From an uncultured delta proteobacterium (GTDB lineage: Bacteria > Myxococcota_A > Polyangia > Polyangiales > Polyangiaceae), in NCBI GenBank assembly GCA_903906315.1, contig CAIVJW010000200.1, positions 1 through 33,661 of the forward strand: DNA of 33,661 nucleotides, read 5' to 3'. Of this stretch, positions 1-8,707 are shown in pieces. A program made the translations under genes and the position numbers. Each line of letters begins with the position of its first letter. Within the stretch, counting starts at the first letter, position 1. The notes under the pieces are model-generated. The model was not told where the DNA came from. It ran no database searches and saw only the letters and a program-made list of their open reading frames with translations.

Positions 1-15
1 CCCCCCCCCCCCCCC
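1..15. repeat. Poly-C homopolymer at window edge
   Basis: The first 15 bases are all C, followed by GGG. No coding frame uses the run. It lies exactly at the window edge, so it may be a sequencing or assembly end artefact and not a biological tract. Confidence 0.85.
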
Positions 16-192
16 GGGTGAAAATACATGCTTGCCCAAGTTGCTCATTGTGCTGCGCGACGTGTGGGGCTATCTTCAGCACAGTTCGCAGGGCCCGCGG
101 CGTCGCGAGGCCGGTTGCAAGGAGCTGCATGGGCGCGCTGCACGGTCGCCGGGTCACGCGCGCACCTTCGCAGTGGGTCGATGGAGGGAGTC

Positions 193-1779
193 ATGTGCGA
201 GCACCACACCGCCGCGCCGTTCCGTCCGGTCCTCGTGTTTGGGGACGTGCCGCAACGCGAGACCATGGCACTTCTCGACCGTGCCGCGGACGCGGCAGGG
301 CTCGGACGCTGGTGCTGGAATCTGCTGGACGACACGCTCGTGTGCGACGAGCGGTTCCGTCGTTGGTACGATTTGCCCGAGGCCCAGCGTGGCGCTCCGT
401 TTCGCCACGACGTCTGGTGTGATCGGGTGCACCCGGACGACCTCGACCGCGCCGAGGCCCTGCTCGCGCGATCCCTGGTCGACGGTGATCCCTTGGACCA
501 CGAGTTCCGGATCGTCGGGCCCGGCGGGGCGGTCCGGGTCATTCACGCGGTGGCCGTGGTCGTGAGGGACTCGGGCGGGCGGGCGCTGCGCATGATTGGC
601 ATGGACCGAGACGTGACGGCGGAGCGCGAGGCCGATCGGGCGCTGCGGTCGGCGAACGGCCGGCTGCAGTCGACTCGGACGGAGCTGGAGCGCCAGCGTG
701 ACGGGCAGGCCGCGCTCCTCGAGGCGCACGCGCTCCAGATCGCCGCCGCGCGCGACGCCGCCGCGAGCGGGAACCGGGCGAAGCGAGCCTTCCTCGCGGT
801 CGTCAGCCACGAGCTCCGGACGCCGATGAACCACATCATGGGGGCGGCCGACCTGCTCGAGCGCTACGTCGCGGACGAGCGCGCCAAGCCCTGGGTCGGG
901 GTGCTGCGCCAGTCCTCTCGCCGTCTGCTCGGGATGATCGAGGACCTCCTCGAGCTCTCGCAGGTCGAGGCCCAGACGCTCCAGCTGTGCGTGGTCGAGT
1001 TCAGCCTCTCGCGCCTGCTGGATCGGGTGGAGCGAGGCGTCGCCGACATGGCGGCCGCCAAGGGGATCGAGGTCGTCAGCGAGATCGGCCCCGAGGTGCC
1101 CCCGCGGCTCCACGGGGACGTCGTTCGACTTCAGCAGATCCTCGGGAACCTCGTCGACAACGCCGTGAAATTCTCGGACCGCGGGCGCATCGTCGTCCGC
1201 GTCCGTGGGGTCGGTTCGCCGACCGGCGCGGCCTCGGTGCGCTTCGAGGTCGTCGATCAGGGCGTGGGCATTCGCCCCGAGCTTCAAGAGTCCCTGTTTC
1301 GGCACTTCGAGCAGGCCGACATGTCGCTCACGCGCCGTCACGGCGGCATGGGGATCGGGCTGGCCCTCTGCCGCCGCCTGGTCGCGCTCATGGCCGGGGA
1401 CCTCGGCGTCACCAGCGCCGAGGGGCAGGGGAGCACGTTCTGGTTCCAGGTTCCGCTTCGGGTTGCCGAAGCCTCCGCGGACGCGGCCTCGGCGGCGGCT
1501 CTCGACCGCGCGCAGGCGGACCGCGTGGTCGCCGAGCTCGAGCGCCTCCTCGGCGCGGAAGACCTGCGCGCCAGGTCGCTCTGGGATGCCGAGGCCAGCC
1601 GGGTAGCCGAGCCCATCCTGGGAGGGCGGCGCCACTCGTTCCTCCGCGCCCTCGAGGGCTTCGACTTCCAGAGCGCCCTCGTCGTCCTGCGCGACGCCGT
1701 AGCGGCGAGCCCGGATCGGTCGGCCGGCCCGAGCGGCCCGGTCGAGGACTACGGCGCCGGATCGCCCACCCGCCGGTAG
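193..1779 (+). CDS. PAS-domain sensor histidine kinase (orphan)
   Basis: Predicted soluble two-component sensor kinase of 528 residues. A PAS fold spans roughly residues 25-145 (ending in the typical [11 protein letters not shown]), followed by a coiled coil (about 145-195). The HisKA domain has the phospho-acceptor H206 in SHELRTP. The HATPase domain shows the N box (N323 in LVDNAVKFS), DQGVGI and GMGIGLAL. No transmembrane segment is visible, so it should sense a cytoplasmic signal. Start ATG 193 is chosen because GGAGG at 183-187 lies 5 nt upstream; ATG 181 and ATG 28 are in frame, but the extension from 28 looks unconserved. The last 90 residues ([11 protein letters not shown] ... [12 protein letters not shown]) resemble the short helical tail that often ends hybrid kinases, yet no receiver domain is present. 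No response regulator is adjacent. The 3' end overlaps the convergent membrane gene by 31 bp. Confidence 0.93.
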   Translation: MCEHHTAAPFRPVLVFGDVPQRETMALLDRAADAAGLGRWCWNLLDDTLVCDERFRRWYDLPEAQRGAPFRHDVWCDRVHPDDLDRAEALLARSLVDGDPLDHEFRIVGPGGAVRVIHAVAVVVRDSGGRALRMIGMDRDVTAEREADRALRSANGRLQSTRTELERQRDGQAALLEAHALQIAAARDAAASGNRAKRAFLAVVSHELRTPMNHIMGAADLLERYVADERAKPWVGVLRQSSRRLLGMIEDLLELSQVEAQTLQLCVVEFSLSRLLDRVERGVADMAAAKGIEVVSEIGPEVPPRLHGDVVRLQQILGNLVDNAVKFSDRGRIVVRVRGVGSPTGAASVRFEVVDQGVGIRPELQESLFRHFEQADMSLTRRHGGMGIGLALCRRLVALMAGDLGVTSAEGQGSTFWFQVPLRVAEASADAASAAALDRAQADRVVAELERLLGAEDLRARSLWDAEASRVAEPILGGRRHSFLRALEGFDFQSALVVLRDAVAASPDRSAGPSGPVEDYGAGSPTRR

Positions 1780-3344
1780 AGCCACCACCCGCCGACGTGG
1801 TCGACGGGCACGATGGCCGGGTCGCCTCGAAACTGGGCCTCGGGCGTGCGCTGGGATCGCACGAGGAACCAGTCGAAGAACGGTCCCTGCTTGTTCACGT
1901 CGAAGAGGTTCGGCTGCCACTCCCAGCGGTGCGGCACGGGCGGCGGCACGACGGCGCCGGGCGCCCGCGGGTCGCGGTAGCGGAGCGGCGACGCGCCGAA
2001 GATCGCGAAGTGGAAGCTCTGCCAGCCTCCGCGCTCGGCTTGCACCCAGGACGGCAGGTGGATGAACGGCGTCGTCGATCGGGCCGACCCGGTGTGATCG
2101 TGGACGAGATAAAGGAGCCGGGGCGCCTGCGGGATCTGGGCGGTGATCGCCTGAAAATCAGCCGTCGCGCGATCGAAGGCCGCGTACGCCTTCACCACGA
2201 CCGAGCCCATCGACGCCACCGCGGCGCCGATCGAGATCACCACCATCGCGCGCACGGCGCCGGCCTTCGGTAGGTCCGGGAAGGCGCCGAGGGCGAGGAA
2301 CGCGGCCACGGTCGCCTCGCGCGGGTAGACGTACCACCAGGTGCCGATCTGCATGGGCAGCACGAGGAAGAGGCCGAGGAAGACGGCGGCGCACGAGATC
2401 GGTACCAGGGCCGCGCCGACGTCGAAGGCCCACTCGCGGCGCGTCCTGCCCCGGTGCCGCCGCTCGACGAAGAGGGCGCCGAGGCAGACGATCGCGGTCA
2501 CGGCGAGCACGCGCGCCGATCGCTCGACGCCCTTGGCCTCGGCGGGGTCGGTCAGGCCGCCGAAGAGGAAGCCGGCGAGCTCCTTGAGGCGCTCGGGGTG
2601 GACCGCGATCGGGCCGAACGATCCGGCGATCTCGGCCGGGCGCACGCGCATCCAGGCCAGGAAGACGGCCGTGCCGAGGGCGAGCGGCAGCAGCACGGGG
2701 CGGGCTCGGCGCGTCGCGGGGTAGAGCACGACGGCGGTGCCCGCGACCGCGGCGAGCGCGAACGGGAAGCGGAACACGTGCGTGAAGAAGAGCACGATCA
2801 GCGCCGCGGTCAGGCCGACCTGCTTGGCGCGCGTCGGGGCGTCGAGCAGGCGCATCGTCAGGCCGATCGTCATCGCGAACAGGCCGCACGCGCCCATGAA
2901 GTTGACGAAGCCCCAGTGCGTGAGGTTGGCCCACACGAAGCCGAGGCCGAGCAGGCCGAGCAGCGGGCTCTTCTTCATCCCGTGGAAGAGCACGGCCAGG
3001 CCGACGGGCAGCATGGCGAGCGTGAGGGCGGTGGCGATCTTCACCGCCGTCACGGTCGGCAGCGCGAGCATCAGGAGCGCGCCGAGCACGTACGAGGACA
3101 GGTATGGGGCGGCGAACGGCTGGAGCGTGAACTGCTCGCGGAAGTGCCACGCGGGGTCGAGGTAGTGGCGCAGCGTCGACGTGACCGCCGCGTGGAACGG
3201 CAGGTCCGTCATCGGCGGGTAGCGCACGACGACGAAGGGGCCCGCGATCACGTAGAGGCCGACCGCCACGGCGAGGAACGCGAGCGTCGCCTCGAGCGGG
3301 CGGCGGCGGGCGGCGAGCGCGAGGCCGCGGGCGAAGGAGCGCAT
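1749..3344 (-). CDS. Polytopic membrane protein, possible GT-C glycosyltransferase
   Basis: 531-residue integral membrane protein with about ten or more hydrophobic helices and a soluble C-terminal part of roughly 140 residues. The first extracytoplasmic loop carries PPMTDLPFH, an acidic site placed like the catalytic Asp of GT-C glycosyltransferases, but no family signature is certain. An in-frame ATG at 3395 exists. ATG 3344 is preferred because the sequence MRSFARGLA then leads straight into a basic n-region and TM1, and the upstream 17 residues look non-coding. It is divergent from the GT39-like gene at 3454 with a 109 bp gap, and its 3' end overlaps the histidine kinase by 31 bp. Function in surface polysaccharide or protein glycosylation is inferred from its neighbours only. 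Confidence 0.75.
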   Translation of the reverse strand: MRSFARGLALAARRRPLEATLAFLAVAVGLYVIAGPFVVVRYPPMTDLPFHAAVTSTLRHYLDPAWHFREQFTLQPFAAPYLSSYVLGALLMLALPTVTAVKIATALTLAMLPVGLAVLFHGMKKSPLLGLLGLGFVWANLTHWGFVNFMGACGLFAMTIGLTMRLLDAPTRAKQVGLTAALIVLFFTHVFRFPFALAAVAGTAVVLYPATRRARPVLLPLALGTAVFLAWMRVRPAEIAGSFGPIAVHPERLKELAGFLFGGLTDPAEAKGVERSARVLAVTAIVCLGALFVERRHRGRTRREWAFDVGAALVPISCAAVFLGLFLVLPMQIGTWWYVYPREATVAAFLALGAFPDLPKAGAVRAMVVISIGAAVASMGSVVVKAYAAFDRATADFQAITAQIPQAPRLLYLVHDHTGSARSTTPFIHLPSWVQAERGGWQSFHFAIFGASPLRYRDPRAPGAVVPPPVPHRWEWQPNLFDVNKQGPFFDWFLVRSQRTPEAQFRGDPAIVPVDHVGGWWLYRRVGDPAP

Positions 3345-3413
3345 GGCCGCGAGTGGATACCACGGCTCGCCCCGCCGCTCGACTCCGCTCGCCAACCGGT
3401 CCCGAACCGATGC

Positions 3414-3419
3414 TAGCGT
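3414..3419 (+). promoter_or_regulatory. Possible -10 element (TAGCGT)
   Basis: TGC-TAGCGT lies 34 nt before ATG 3454, in the divergent 109 bp gap. It fits a TAnnnT -10 core, but no good -35 is visible. Confidence 0.3.
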
Positions 3420-3453
3420 GCGGCGCGATGCCGATCCGCCCCGAGGTGCCGTG

Positions 3454-5727
3454 ATGCGCTGGCCGGCGCCGCCGCGCGGGCTCGACGGGCTGCCGATCGC
3501 CGACGATCGCGAGATCGGCGTCGCCCGCGCGGTCGCGATCGTCGCGTCGACCTGGTTCGCGATCGCCGCGGGGTGGGAGCTCTTCGGGCCGCTCCTCGCG
3601 GGGCACTACGCCTCGTCGGCGAGCGTCGGGATCATCGCGGAGAACATGCTCCGCTGGAAGATCGCCGGCCCGGTCTGGGAGTACACGGCGCAGCGGCCGG
3701 GGCCCGAGGCGTACTACTGCCATCACCCGTTCGGCATCTTCTGGACGACCGCGATCCTGATGAAGATCTTCGGGCGGCACGACTTCGTCTGTCGGCTCGC
3801 GCCCGCGCTGCTCAGCGCGGCGACGCCGCCGCTGCTCTACGCGATCGGTCGCGCGATCTGGCGGCCGGCCGCGGGCGCGGCGGCGGCGGCCGCGTTCGTG
3901 GTGCTGCCGATCAGCCTCGCGTTCGCGAGCTTCAACGCGCTCGAGGTGCCGGTCATCGCGTGGTCGCTGGTCGCGATCTGGGGCTACGTGCGCGTCGGGC
4001 AGACGGGCGGGCGGCGCTGGGTCGCGGTGAGCCTGATCGGCGTGCTCGGGGCGCTGCACGCGGACTGGCCCGCGTTCGTCCTCGTCGGCGAGCTGCTCGC
4101 GCTGGGCTTCGCGCGGGGCCTGGTCCTCGGGCCGCGCGCGATGGACCCGCCGATCGTCGACGCGCGCCGCCAGGCGCAGTGGTGGGCGCTCACGGCGAGC
4201 GCGGCCGTGCTGACCGCCGCGCTCTACCTCGCCCTCTTCCAGCGCAGCGGCAAGCTCGGCGACTTCCTCGGCGCGGGCACGATGCGATCGGCGGGCCACG
4301 AGGCCTCGCTCGCGGCGGTGCTCGCCTCGCGCCGCTACTGGATCGAGCTGTCGTTCACGCCGATCGCGATCGCGATCGGGAAGGTCGCCGCCGTGGTCGC
4401 GGCCGTGCGGCTCGTCGCGCTCCGACGCGAGCACGAGGCGCTGCCGCTCGTGTTCCTCGGCATGGCCGCCGTGCAGTACGTCGTGTTCCGGCAGGGCGCC
4501 GACATCCACGTCTTCTGGCCGCACTACTTTGCCGGCTACTTCGCGCTCGCGATGGGCGCGATCGTCGCGACGATCGCGCCGGCGATCGGGGTCGGGCAGC
4601 GGCTCTGGGGCAGGTTGCGGAGGCGGCCGCCCGTCGGTGACCGGGGCGGAGTCGAGGCCGGGGGGCGCCGCGGGGTCATCGCGCTCGGCCTCGCGATGAT
4701 CCCGATCGTCGCGATCGCGCGCGACGGCGTGCCCGCGCTCCGCTACGCGCGCGAGACCGGGGGGCGCTTCAACGAGAAGGGGCTGATCATCCACTCGGAC
4801 GGCGCGAAGACCGCGTTCCTGCGCTGGCTCGACGCGCGCATCCCCAGGGACGCGCCCGTCGAGCTGCACGAGGGCTTCAAGCCCACGTGGGCGCAGACGT
4901 GGACGCTCGGCGGGCGCCTCGTGTCGCTCGGGCGGCCCGTGCCGCGCCCCGGCCGCCCGTCGCGGGGCGTGATCCTCGCCGACACGCGCTTCCTGCTCGA
5001 CGACCAGCAGGCCGGCTTCGCCGAGAGCGCCCACGTCGTCGCGGTGGGCCCGTTCTGGTACGCGCTGCCCGCGGACGCCGCGGCGCCGATCGACGCCTAC
5101 GCGATCGTCGAGCGCGAGCCGGGGCCGTTCGAGTGGTATTTCGTCTCGGGCACCGAGCCGCACCGCGAGATCGTCGCCGACCCGTTTCGCACCTGGGAGC
5201 TGCGCGTCCACTTCGGCCAGTTCGCCTCGCCGCCGACCGCCCATCCGACGACGTTCGACGAGCGGCGCATCGCGCACAACGTCGCGGTGCTGCAGGGTGA
5301 TGGCGCGCGCGCCGCGGCGCTCCTCGCCGATATCGAGCGCGATCTGCGGCCGATCCACGCCGCGTACGACGACGGCACCGAGCTCGTGGGCGCGCGCTTC
5401 GATCCGGGCGCGAGGCCGCTGCTCACGCTGGTCGTCCGCGCCGGCGGGCCCACGCGCGGCGACGTGCAGCTCACCGTGAGGTCGCGCGTGACCGAGCGCG
5501 CGACGCTCTCGACGACGATGGCCGACCCGACCGAGCGCGAGGTCGGGCTGCCGCTCGCGATCGCGCCGCAGCGCTGGAAGAAGGGCTTTCTCTATGCGGA
5601 CCCGGTGGCGATCCGCAAGCGCCCGGGGACCGAGGTCTTCCGCGCGACGTTCTGGTCACGCGACCGGTCGCCGTTCCCGCGCCCCGTCGCCGGGGCCGGG
5701 GCGGTCGAGGTGCTCACGCTGCGCTGA
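3454..5727 (+). CDS. ArnT/PMT-like glycosyltransferase family 39 protein
   Basis: 757-residue protein with an N-terminal polytopic region (TM helices through about residue 415) and a long soluble C-terminal domain, the layout of ArnT/PMT_2-type GT-C enzymes. These transfer sugars from polyprenyl-phosphate donors at the periplasmic side. The first periplasmic loop ends in YYCHHPFGIFW (C89 H90 H91), matching the conserved H-x-P-P/F-G segment after TM1-2 in this family. A clear DE/DD catalytic pair is not obvious; AEN in the first loop is the nearest acidic site. The C-terminal 340 residues hold no recognised motif. ATG 3454 was chosen over ATG 3343 because the extra 37 residues overlap the divergent gene and look like shadow coding. 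Its 3' end lies 24 bp from a convergent GT39 homologue. Confidence 0.82.
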   Translation: MRWPAPPRGLDGLPIADDREIGVARAVAIVASTWFAIAAGWELFGPLLAGHYASSASVGIIAENMLRWKIAGPVWEYTAQRPGPEAYYCHHPFGIFWTTAILMKIFGRHDFVCRLAPALLSAATPPLLYAIGRAIWRPAAGAAAAAAFVVLPISLAFASFNALEVPVIAWSLVAIWGYVRVGQTGGRRWVAVSLIGVLGALHADWPAFVLVGELLALGFARGLVLGPRAMDPPIVDARRQAQWWALTASAAVLTAALYLALFQRSGKLGDFLGAGTMRSAGHEASLAAVLASRRYWIELSFTPIAIAIGKVAAVVAAVRLVALRREHEALPLVFLGMAAVQYVVFRQGADIHVFWPHYFAGYFALAMGAIVATIAPAIGVGQRLWGRLRRRPPVGDRGGVEAGGRRGVIALGLAMIPIVAIARDGVPALRYARETGGRFNEKGLIIHSDGAKTAFLRWLDARIPRDAPVELHEGFKPTWAQTWTLGGRLVSLGRPVPRPGRPSRGVILADTRFLLDDQQAGFAESAHVVAVGPFWYALPADAAAPIDAYAIVEREPGPFEWYFVSGTEPHREIVADPFRTWELRVHFGQFASPPTAHPTTFDERRIAHNVAVLQGDGARAAALLADIERDLRPIHAAYDDGTELVGARFDPGARPLLTLVVRAGGPTRGDVQLTVRSRVTERATLSTTMADPTEREVGLPLAIAPQRWKKGFLYADPVAIRKRPGTEVFRATFWSRDRSPFPRPVAGAGAVEVLTLR

Positions 5728-5751
5728 TGGCGCGGGCCTTCCGCGCGCGCC

Positions 5752-7491
5752 TCAACGCTCGAGGTAGACGTCGAAGTCGTCGATCGACCGCGCCAGTCGG
5801 TAGCGCGACGCGATCAGGGTCGCGAGCGCGGGGAAGTCCGGGAGCGTGTCGGCCGAGTCGAGGGTCGATCCGGTGACCATCGGAAACACGTCGCGGTGCT
5901 CGACGACGATCGCCGCGGGCGGCGAGGCCTCGAGATCGCGCATCATCACGTCGCGGAGGCCCGCCTTCGCCCACGCGACGCGCTGGGGCACGTCGTAGAG
6001 GAAGCGCGTCGAGGGGCGGCGACCCGCGAGGTCGTAGATCACGGGCTCGAACCCCCACACGAAGATGGGGCGCCCGGGCGGCACGCTGCCTTGCACGAAC
6101 GCGGCGACGGCGCGGTTCTGCCCGGCGTCGACGTCCGCGACCGACGCGAGCTTGTCCCAGCCCGCGAGGTCGCCGCGGCGCGCGGTGGCCAGCTCGAGGC
6201 GCTTGCGGCAGCGATCGAGGAAGGAGTCGGGCGTGTCCTTGGTCGCCGTCCGGCCGAACGAGACGGCGACGACGCCGATCCCGAAGACCACGGCGACGGC
6301 CGGCCCGCGGCGGACGCAGGCGTCGAAGAGGCGGACGTAGCCATAGCCGGCGAGCAGCGCGGTGACCGGCCAGGTGGCGCCGTAGTGGTAGGGGAAGAAC
6401 TTGCCCTGCAGGATCACGCCCAGGAGGTGAATGGCAATCACGCCGGCCACGACGAGGACGCCGGGCCGCGCGCGCCGCGACGGCTGCAGGGCGAGCAGGA
6501 GCAGGAAGCCGACCGTGGCGATGCTGCAGTACTGTTGCAGCCACTCGGTGAAGCCCCACCACACCATGCCCATGACCGACTCGCCCACCCACGACAGCGC
6601 CGTGTAGTGGGGCGTGAAGACGAAGAGCACCTGCCGGAGGTCGCCGAGCGCGCCGCGCGCCGCGAACCACAGCACGACGAGGACGATCGGCGCCGCGCCG
6701 CCGGCCGCGATCGCGGCCACGGGGCGCCACGCCGCCGCGCGCAGGAGGGGCGAGTCGCCGGGCGCGGCCGCGCGCGTGGCGCGCGACAGGGGGACGAGCG
6801 CGAGCGGCAGCGCGCCGCCGGCGCGCGGCGGCTTGAGCAGGCCGGCGAAGCCGAGGAGCGCCCCGGCGCCCGCCCACCGCGCGAGGTCGGCCCGCGACGG
6901 CGCGGCCCCCGCCTTCGGCGTGCGCAGCCCGAGGAGCAGGGCGAAGATCGTCGCGACGCCGCCGAACGACTCCGGCTGTGCGGTGTGCCAGAAGTCGAGC
7001 TGGGCATGCACCAGCACCGCGATCGCGCCGCCCACGACCCCGATGCGCGCGTCGCCCCACTCGTCGCGCGCGAGGCGCGCCATGGCGCCGACCATGGCCA
7101 GCAGCGACGCGACCTCGAGGAGCCGGATCCCGCGCTGCGAGGCCCCGAAGATGGCGCGCGCGAGGGCGTACACGACGAAGATGCCCGGGGGCTTGAAGTC
7201 CCAGGCGTCGCGGTACGGCATGCCGCCCTCGGTGACGACGCGGCCGACCATCGCGTAGATGCCCTGGTCGCGCCCGTAGTCGAAGAGCGCGATCTGCAGC
7301 AGGCAGAACGCGGTGACGAGGGCCGCCACGCCGATCAGCACGGCGTCCGCGGTGCGCGCGAACGCAGGCCTCGCGACCTCGGGAGCCTCCGCCGTCTCGG
7401 CGGCCCCCCCGCGGCGGGAACCCGCCTCGGCGCCCTCGGAGGCCTGAAGCGCCGCCGTCTCGGCGGCCTCGTCGACGTGCCGGGAGTCCAC
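5752..7491 (-). CDS. GT39/GT83-type glycosyltransferase, membrane
   Basis: 579-residue polytopic protein. A short acidic/Ala-rich N-terminus is followed by TM1 and the loop FDYGRDQGIYAMVGRVV...DAWDFKPPGIFVVYAL, the characteristic first loop of PMT_2 glycosyltransferases, where the acidic residue in DQG is the expected catalytic position and KPPG marks the following helix. A soluble C-terminal segment ends the protein. No ATG sits upstream of TM1 in a sensible place. GTG at 7491 is taken as the start, since the frame extending to 7764 is Arg/Pro-rich and runs into the divergent gene. It is convergent with the GT39 gene at 3454-5727 and divergent from the exported protein at 7611. With its neighbours it suggests an envelope glycosylation locus. 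Confidence 0.83.
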   Translation of the reverse strand: MDSRHVDEAAETAALQASEGAEAGSRRGGAAETAEAPEVARPAFARTADAVLIGVAALVTAFCLLQIALFDYGRDQGIYAMVGRVVTEGGMPYRDAWDFKPPGIFVVYALARAIFGASQRGIRLLEVASLLAMVGAMARLARDEWGDARIGVVGGAIAVLVHAQLDFWHTAQPESFGGVATIFALLLGLRTPKAGAAPSRADLARWAGAGALLGFAGLLKPPRAGGALPLALVPLSRATRAAAPGDSPLLRAAAWRPVAAIAAGGAAPIVLVVLWFAARGALGDLRQVLFVFTPHYTALSWVGESVMGMVWWGFTEWLQQYCSIATVGFLLLLALQPSRRARPGVLVVAGVIAIHLLGVILQGKFFPYHYGATWPVTALLAGYGYVRLFDACVRRGPAVAVVFGIGVVAVSFGRTATKDTPDSFLDRCRKRLELATARRGDLAGWDKLASVADVDAGQNRAVAAFVQGSVPPGRPIFVWGFEPVIYDLAGRRPSTRFLYDVPQRVAWAKAGLRDVMMRDLEASPPAAIVVEHRDVFPMVTGSTLDSADTLPDFPALATLIASRYRLARSIDDFDVYLER

Positions 7492-7597
7492 GGCCGCTCT
7501 CGTACTACAGCGCTGACGGCGGGGCGGGGGGAACCTGCCGCGCCGCGGGTTTGCGCCCCCCGTCGCGCTCGTTCGGCACGCGCCCCTCGCGGTGTGG

Positions 7598-7603
7598 TAG
7601 GCA
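7598..7603 (+). promoter_or_regulatory. Possible -10 element (TAGGCA)
   Basis: GTGG-TAGGCA ends 7 nt before GTG 7611. GGAGG at 7605-7609 is too close to that GTG for normal ribosome binding, so a near-leaderless transcript would fit better. No -35 was recognised. Confidence 0.25.
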
Positions 7604-7610
7604 CGGAGGC

Positions 7611-8669
7611 GTGCGGCGGGGTCCGGATCGACGGTGCGTTGCGCGGCGCGGGCCGATCGCCGCGTGCGCCGCGCTGGTCGCGATCTCGGCGCTCTCGGGC
7701 GCGTCGGCGCAGGTGCGCGTCGACCCCGGCGTCGCGATCGCCCGGCCGATCGCTTCGCCGCCACTCCCTCGCCTGGTCGTGCGTCGCGCGCCGGACGCCG
7801 CCGACTGCCCCGACGCGCCCGCCCTCGCGATCGAGGTGGGCCGCCACATGGGTCGCCCCGCCCTCGACCCCGACGCGCCCGCGTGGATGCCGGCCATCGA
7901 CGTCGCCATCGCGCGCGAAGGCGCGGCGTTCTCGGCGATCGTGGCGATCGGCGGTCGCGAGCGCCGCCTCGCGGACCCGGGGCCCGGCTGCGCGGGCCTC
8001 GGCGACGCGCTCTCGGTGACCCTCGCCATCCTGCTCGATCGCGAGGGGCCCCCGCCGCTGCCGCTGCCGCCTCCGCCGTCGGCCCCGCCGCCGCCCCCGC
8101 CCGATCGCGCCGCCCCGCCTCGGCCGGTGGCCCCGCCTCGGTCCGACCCGCGCGTGGCCGTCGCCGTCGAGGGCGCGTTCACCTACGGCCTCCTCGGCGC
8201 GGCCGCGCGGCCCGCGTTCACCGCCCTCGTCGAGCTGCGCGTCGCGGGCCCGATCTGGGTGGCGCCGGGCATCGTGTGGGCGCCCGCGCGATCGATCGAT
8301 TTCCCGCCCGGGGCCGTCGACGTCTCGCTCGGCGCCGGAACCGTGCGGGCGTGCGCTGCCGCGATCGGTGGCGCCGGCGACGGGCCGTCGATCTCGGCGT
8401 GCGTCGAGCCGTCGATCGGGGCCCTGCGCGGCACCGGCACCGGCTACGCCTCGGACGCGAGCGGCACGCGCCTGTGGGCGTCGGTCGGCCTCGGCCTCGT
8501 CGGTCGCGGCCCGATCCTCGGCCCGCTCGGGTGGTTCGCCCACGCCGCCGGCTTCGCGCTCGTGGGCCCGCGCGAGCAGTTCGACGTCCGCGGCGTGCCC
8601 GGGATCGCCTACGATCCGAGCCCGGCAGGCGTCTCGGCCGGCGCCGGCCTGCGCCTGTCGATTTATTGA
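7611..8669 (+). CDS. Exported protein of unknown function, upstream of ECF sigma factor
   Basis: 352 residues from GTG 7611. The N-terminus is basic (MRRGPDRRCVARRG), followed by a hydrophobic stretch and a likely signal peptidase I site after SGASA. Next come about 110 residues with a conserved-looking Cys pair (ADCPDAP and GPGCAG), a Pro-rich hinge near residues 147-190, and a Gly/Ala-rich C-terminal half with alternating hydrophobic patterning that could be a small outer-membrane barrel or surface beta domain. Such exported proteins next to ECF sigma genes are common in myxobacteria. I do not recognise a family. ATG 7551 is an alternative start but would add a Ser/Arg-rich leader before the signal peptide. 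The sigma gene starts 38 bp downstream, so cotranscription is likely. Confidence 0.7.
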   Translation: MRRGPDRRCVARRGPIAACAALVAISALSGASAQVRVDPGVAIARPIASPPLPRLVVRRAPDAADCPDAPALAIEVGRHMGRPALDPDAPAWMPAIDVAIAREGAAFSAIVAIGGRERRLADPGPGCAGLGDALSVTLAILLDREGPPPLPLPPPPSAPPPPPPDRAAPPRPVAPPRSDPRVAVAVEGAFTYGLLGAAARPAFTALVELRVAGPIWVAPGIVWAPARSIDFPPGAVDVSLGAGTVRACAAAIGGAGDGPSISACVEPSIGALRGTGTGYASDASGTRLWASVGLGLVGRGPILGPLGWFAHAAGFALVGPREQFDVRGVPGIAYDPSPAGVSAGAGLRLSIY

Positions 8670-8670
8670 T

Positions 8671-8684
8671 GGGGCCCGGGCCCC
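8671..8684. promoter_or_regulatory. Perfect 14-bp palindrome between exported-protein gene and sigma gene
   Basis: GGGGCCCGGGCCCC is a perfect palindrome starting 2 nt after the stop codon of the exported protein and ending 23 nt before ATG 8708. In RNA it could fold as a 5-bp stem with a 4-nt loop, so it might be an attenuator or a protein-binding site. Confidence 0.35.
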
Positions 8685-8707
8685 CCCTCCACTCACCCCG
8701 TCGAACG

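Noticed and set aside
28-192. N-terminal extension of the histidine kinase from ATG 28
   Set aside because: Residues are Ala/Arg-rich and the ATG at 193 has a well-spaced GGAGG.
4360-4380. Repeated GCGATCGC/GATCGCGATC words
   Set aside because: They come from Ala-Ile codons (GCG ATC) in membrane segments and favoured codons; not a specific repeat.
2158-5358. Very long minus-strand open frame (over 1000 codons) opposite the GT39 gene
   Set aside because: Arg/Asp/Pro-rich, no domain pattern; it is the usual antisense shadow of GC-rich codons with G/C third positions.
8040-8110. Poly-Pro coding stretch as a possible repeat element
   Set aside because: It is a normal Pro-rich hinge inside the exported protein.
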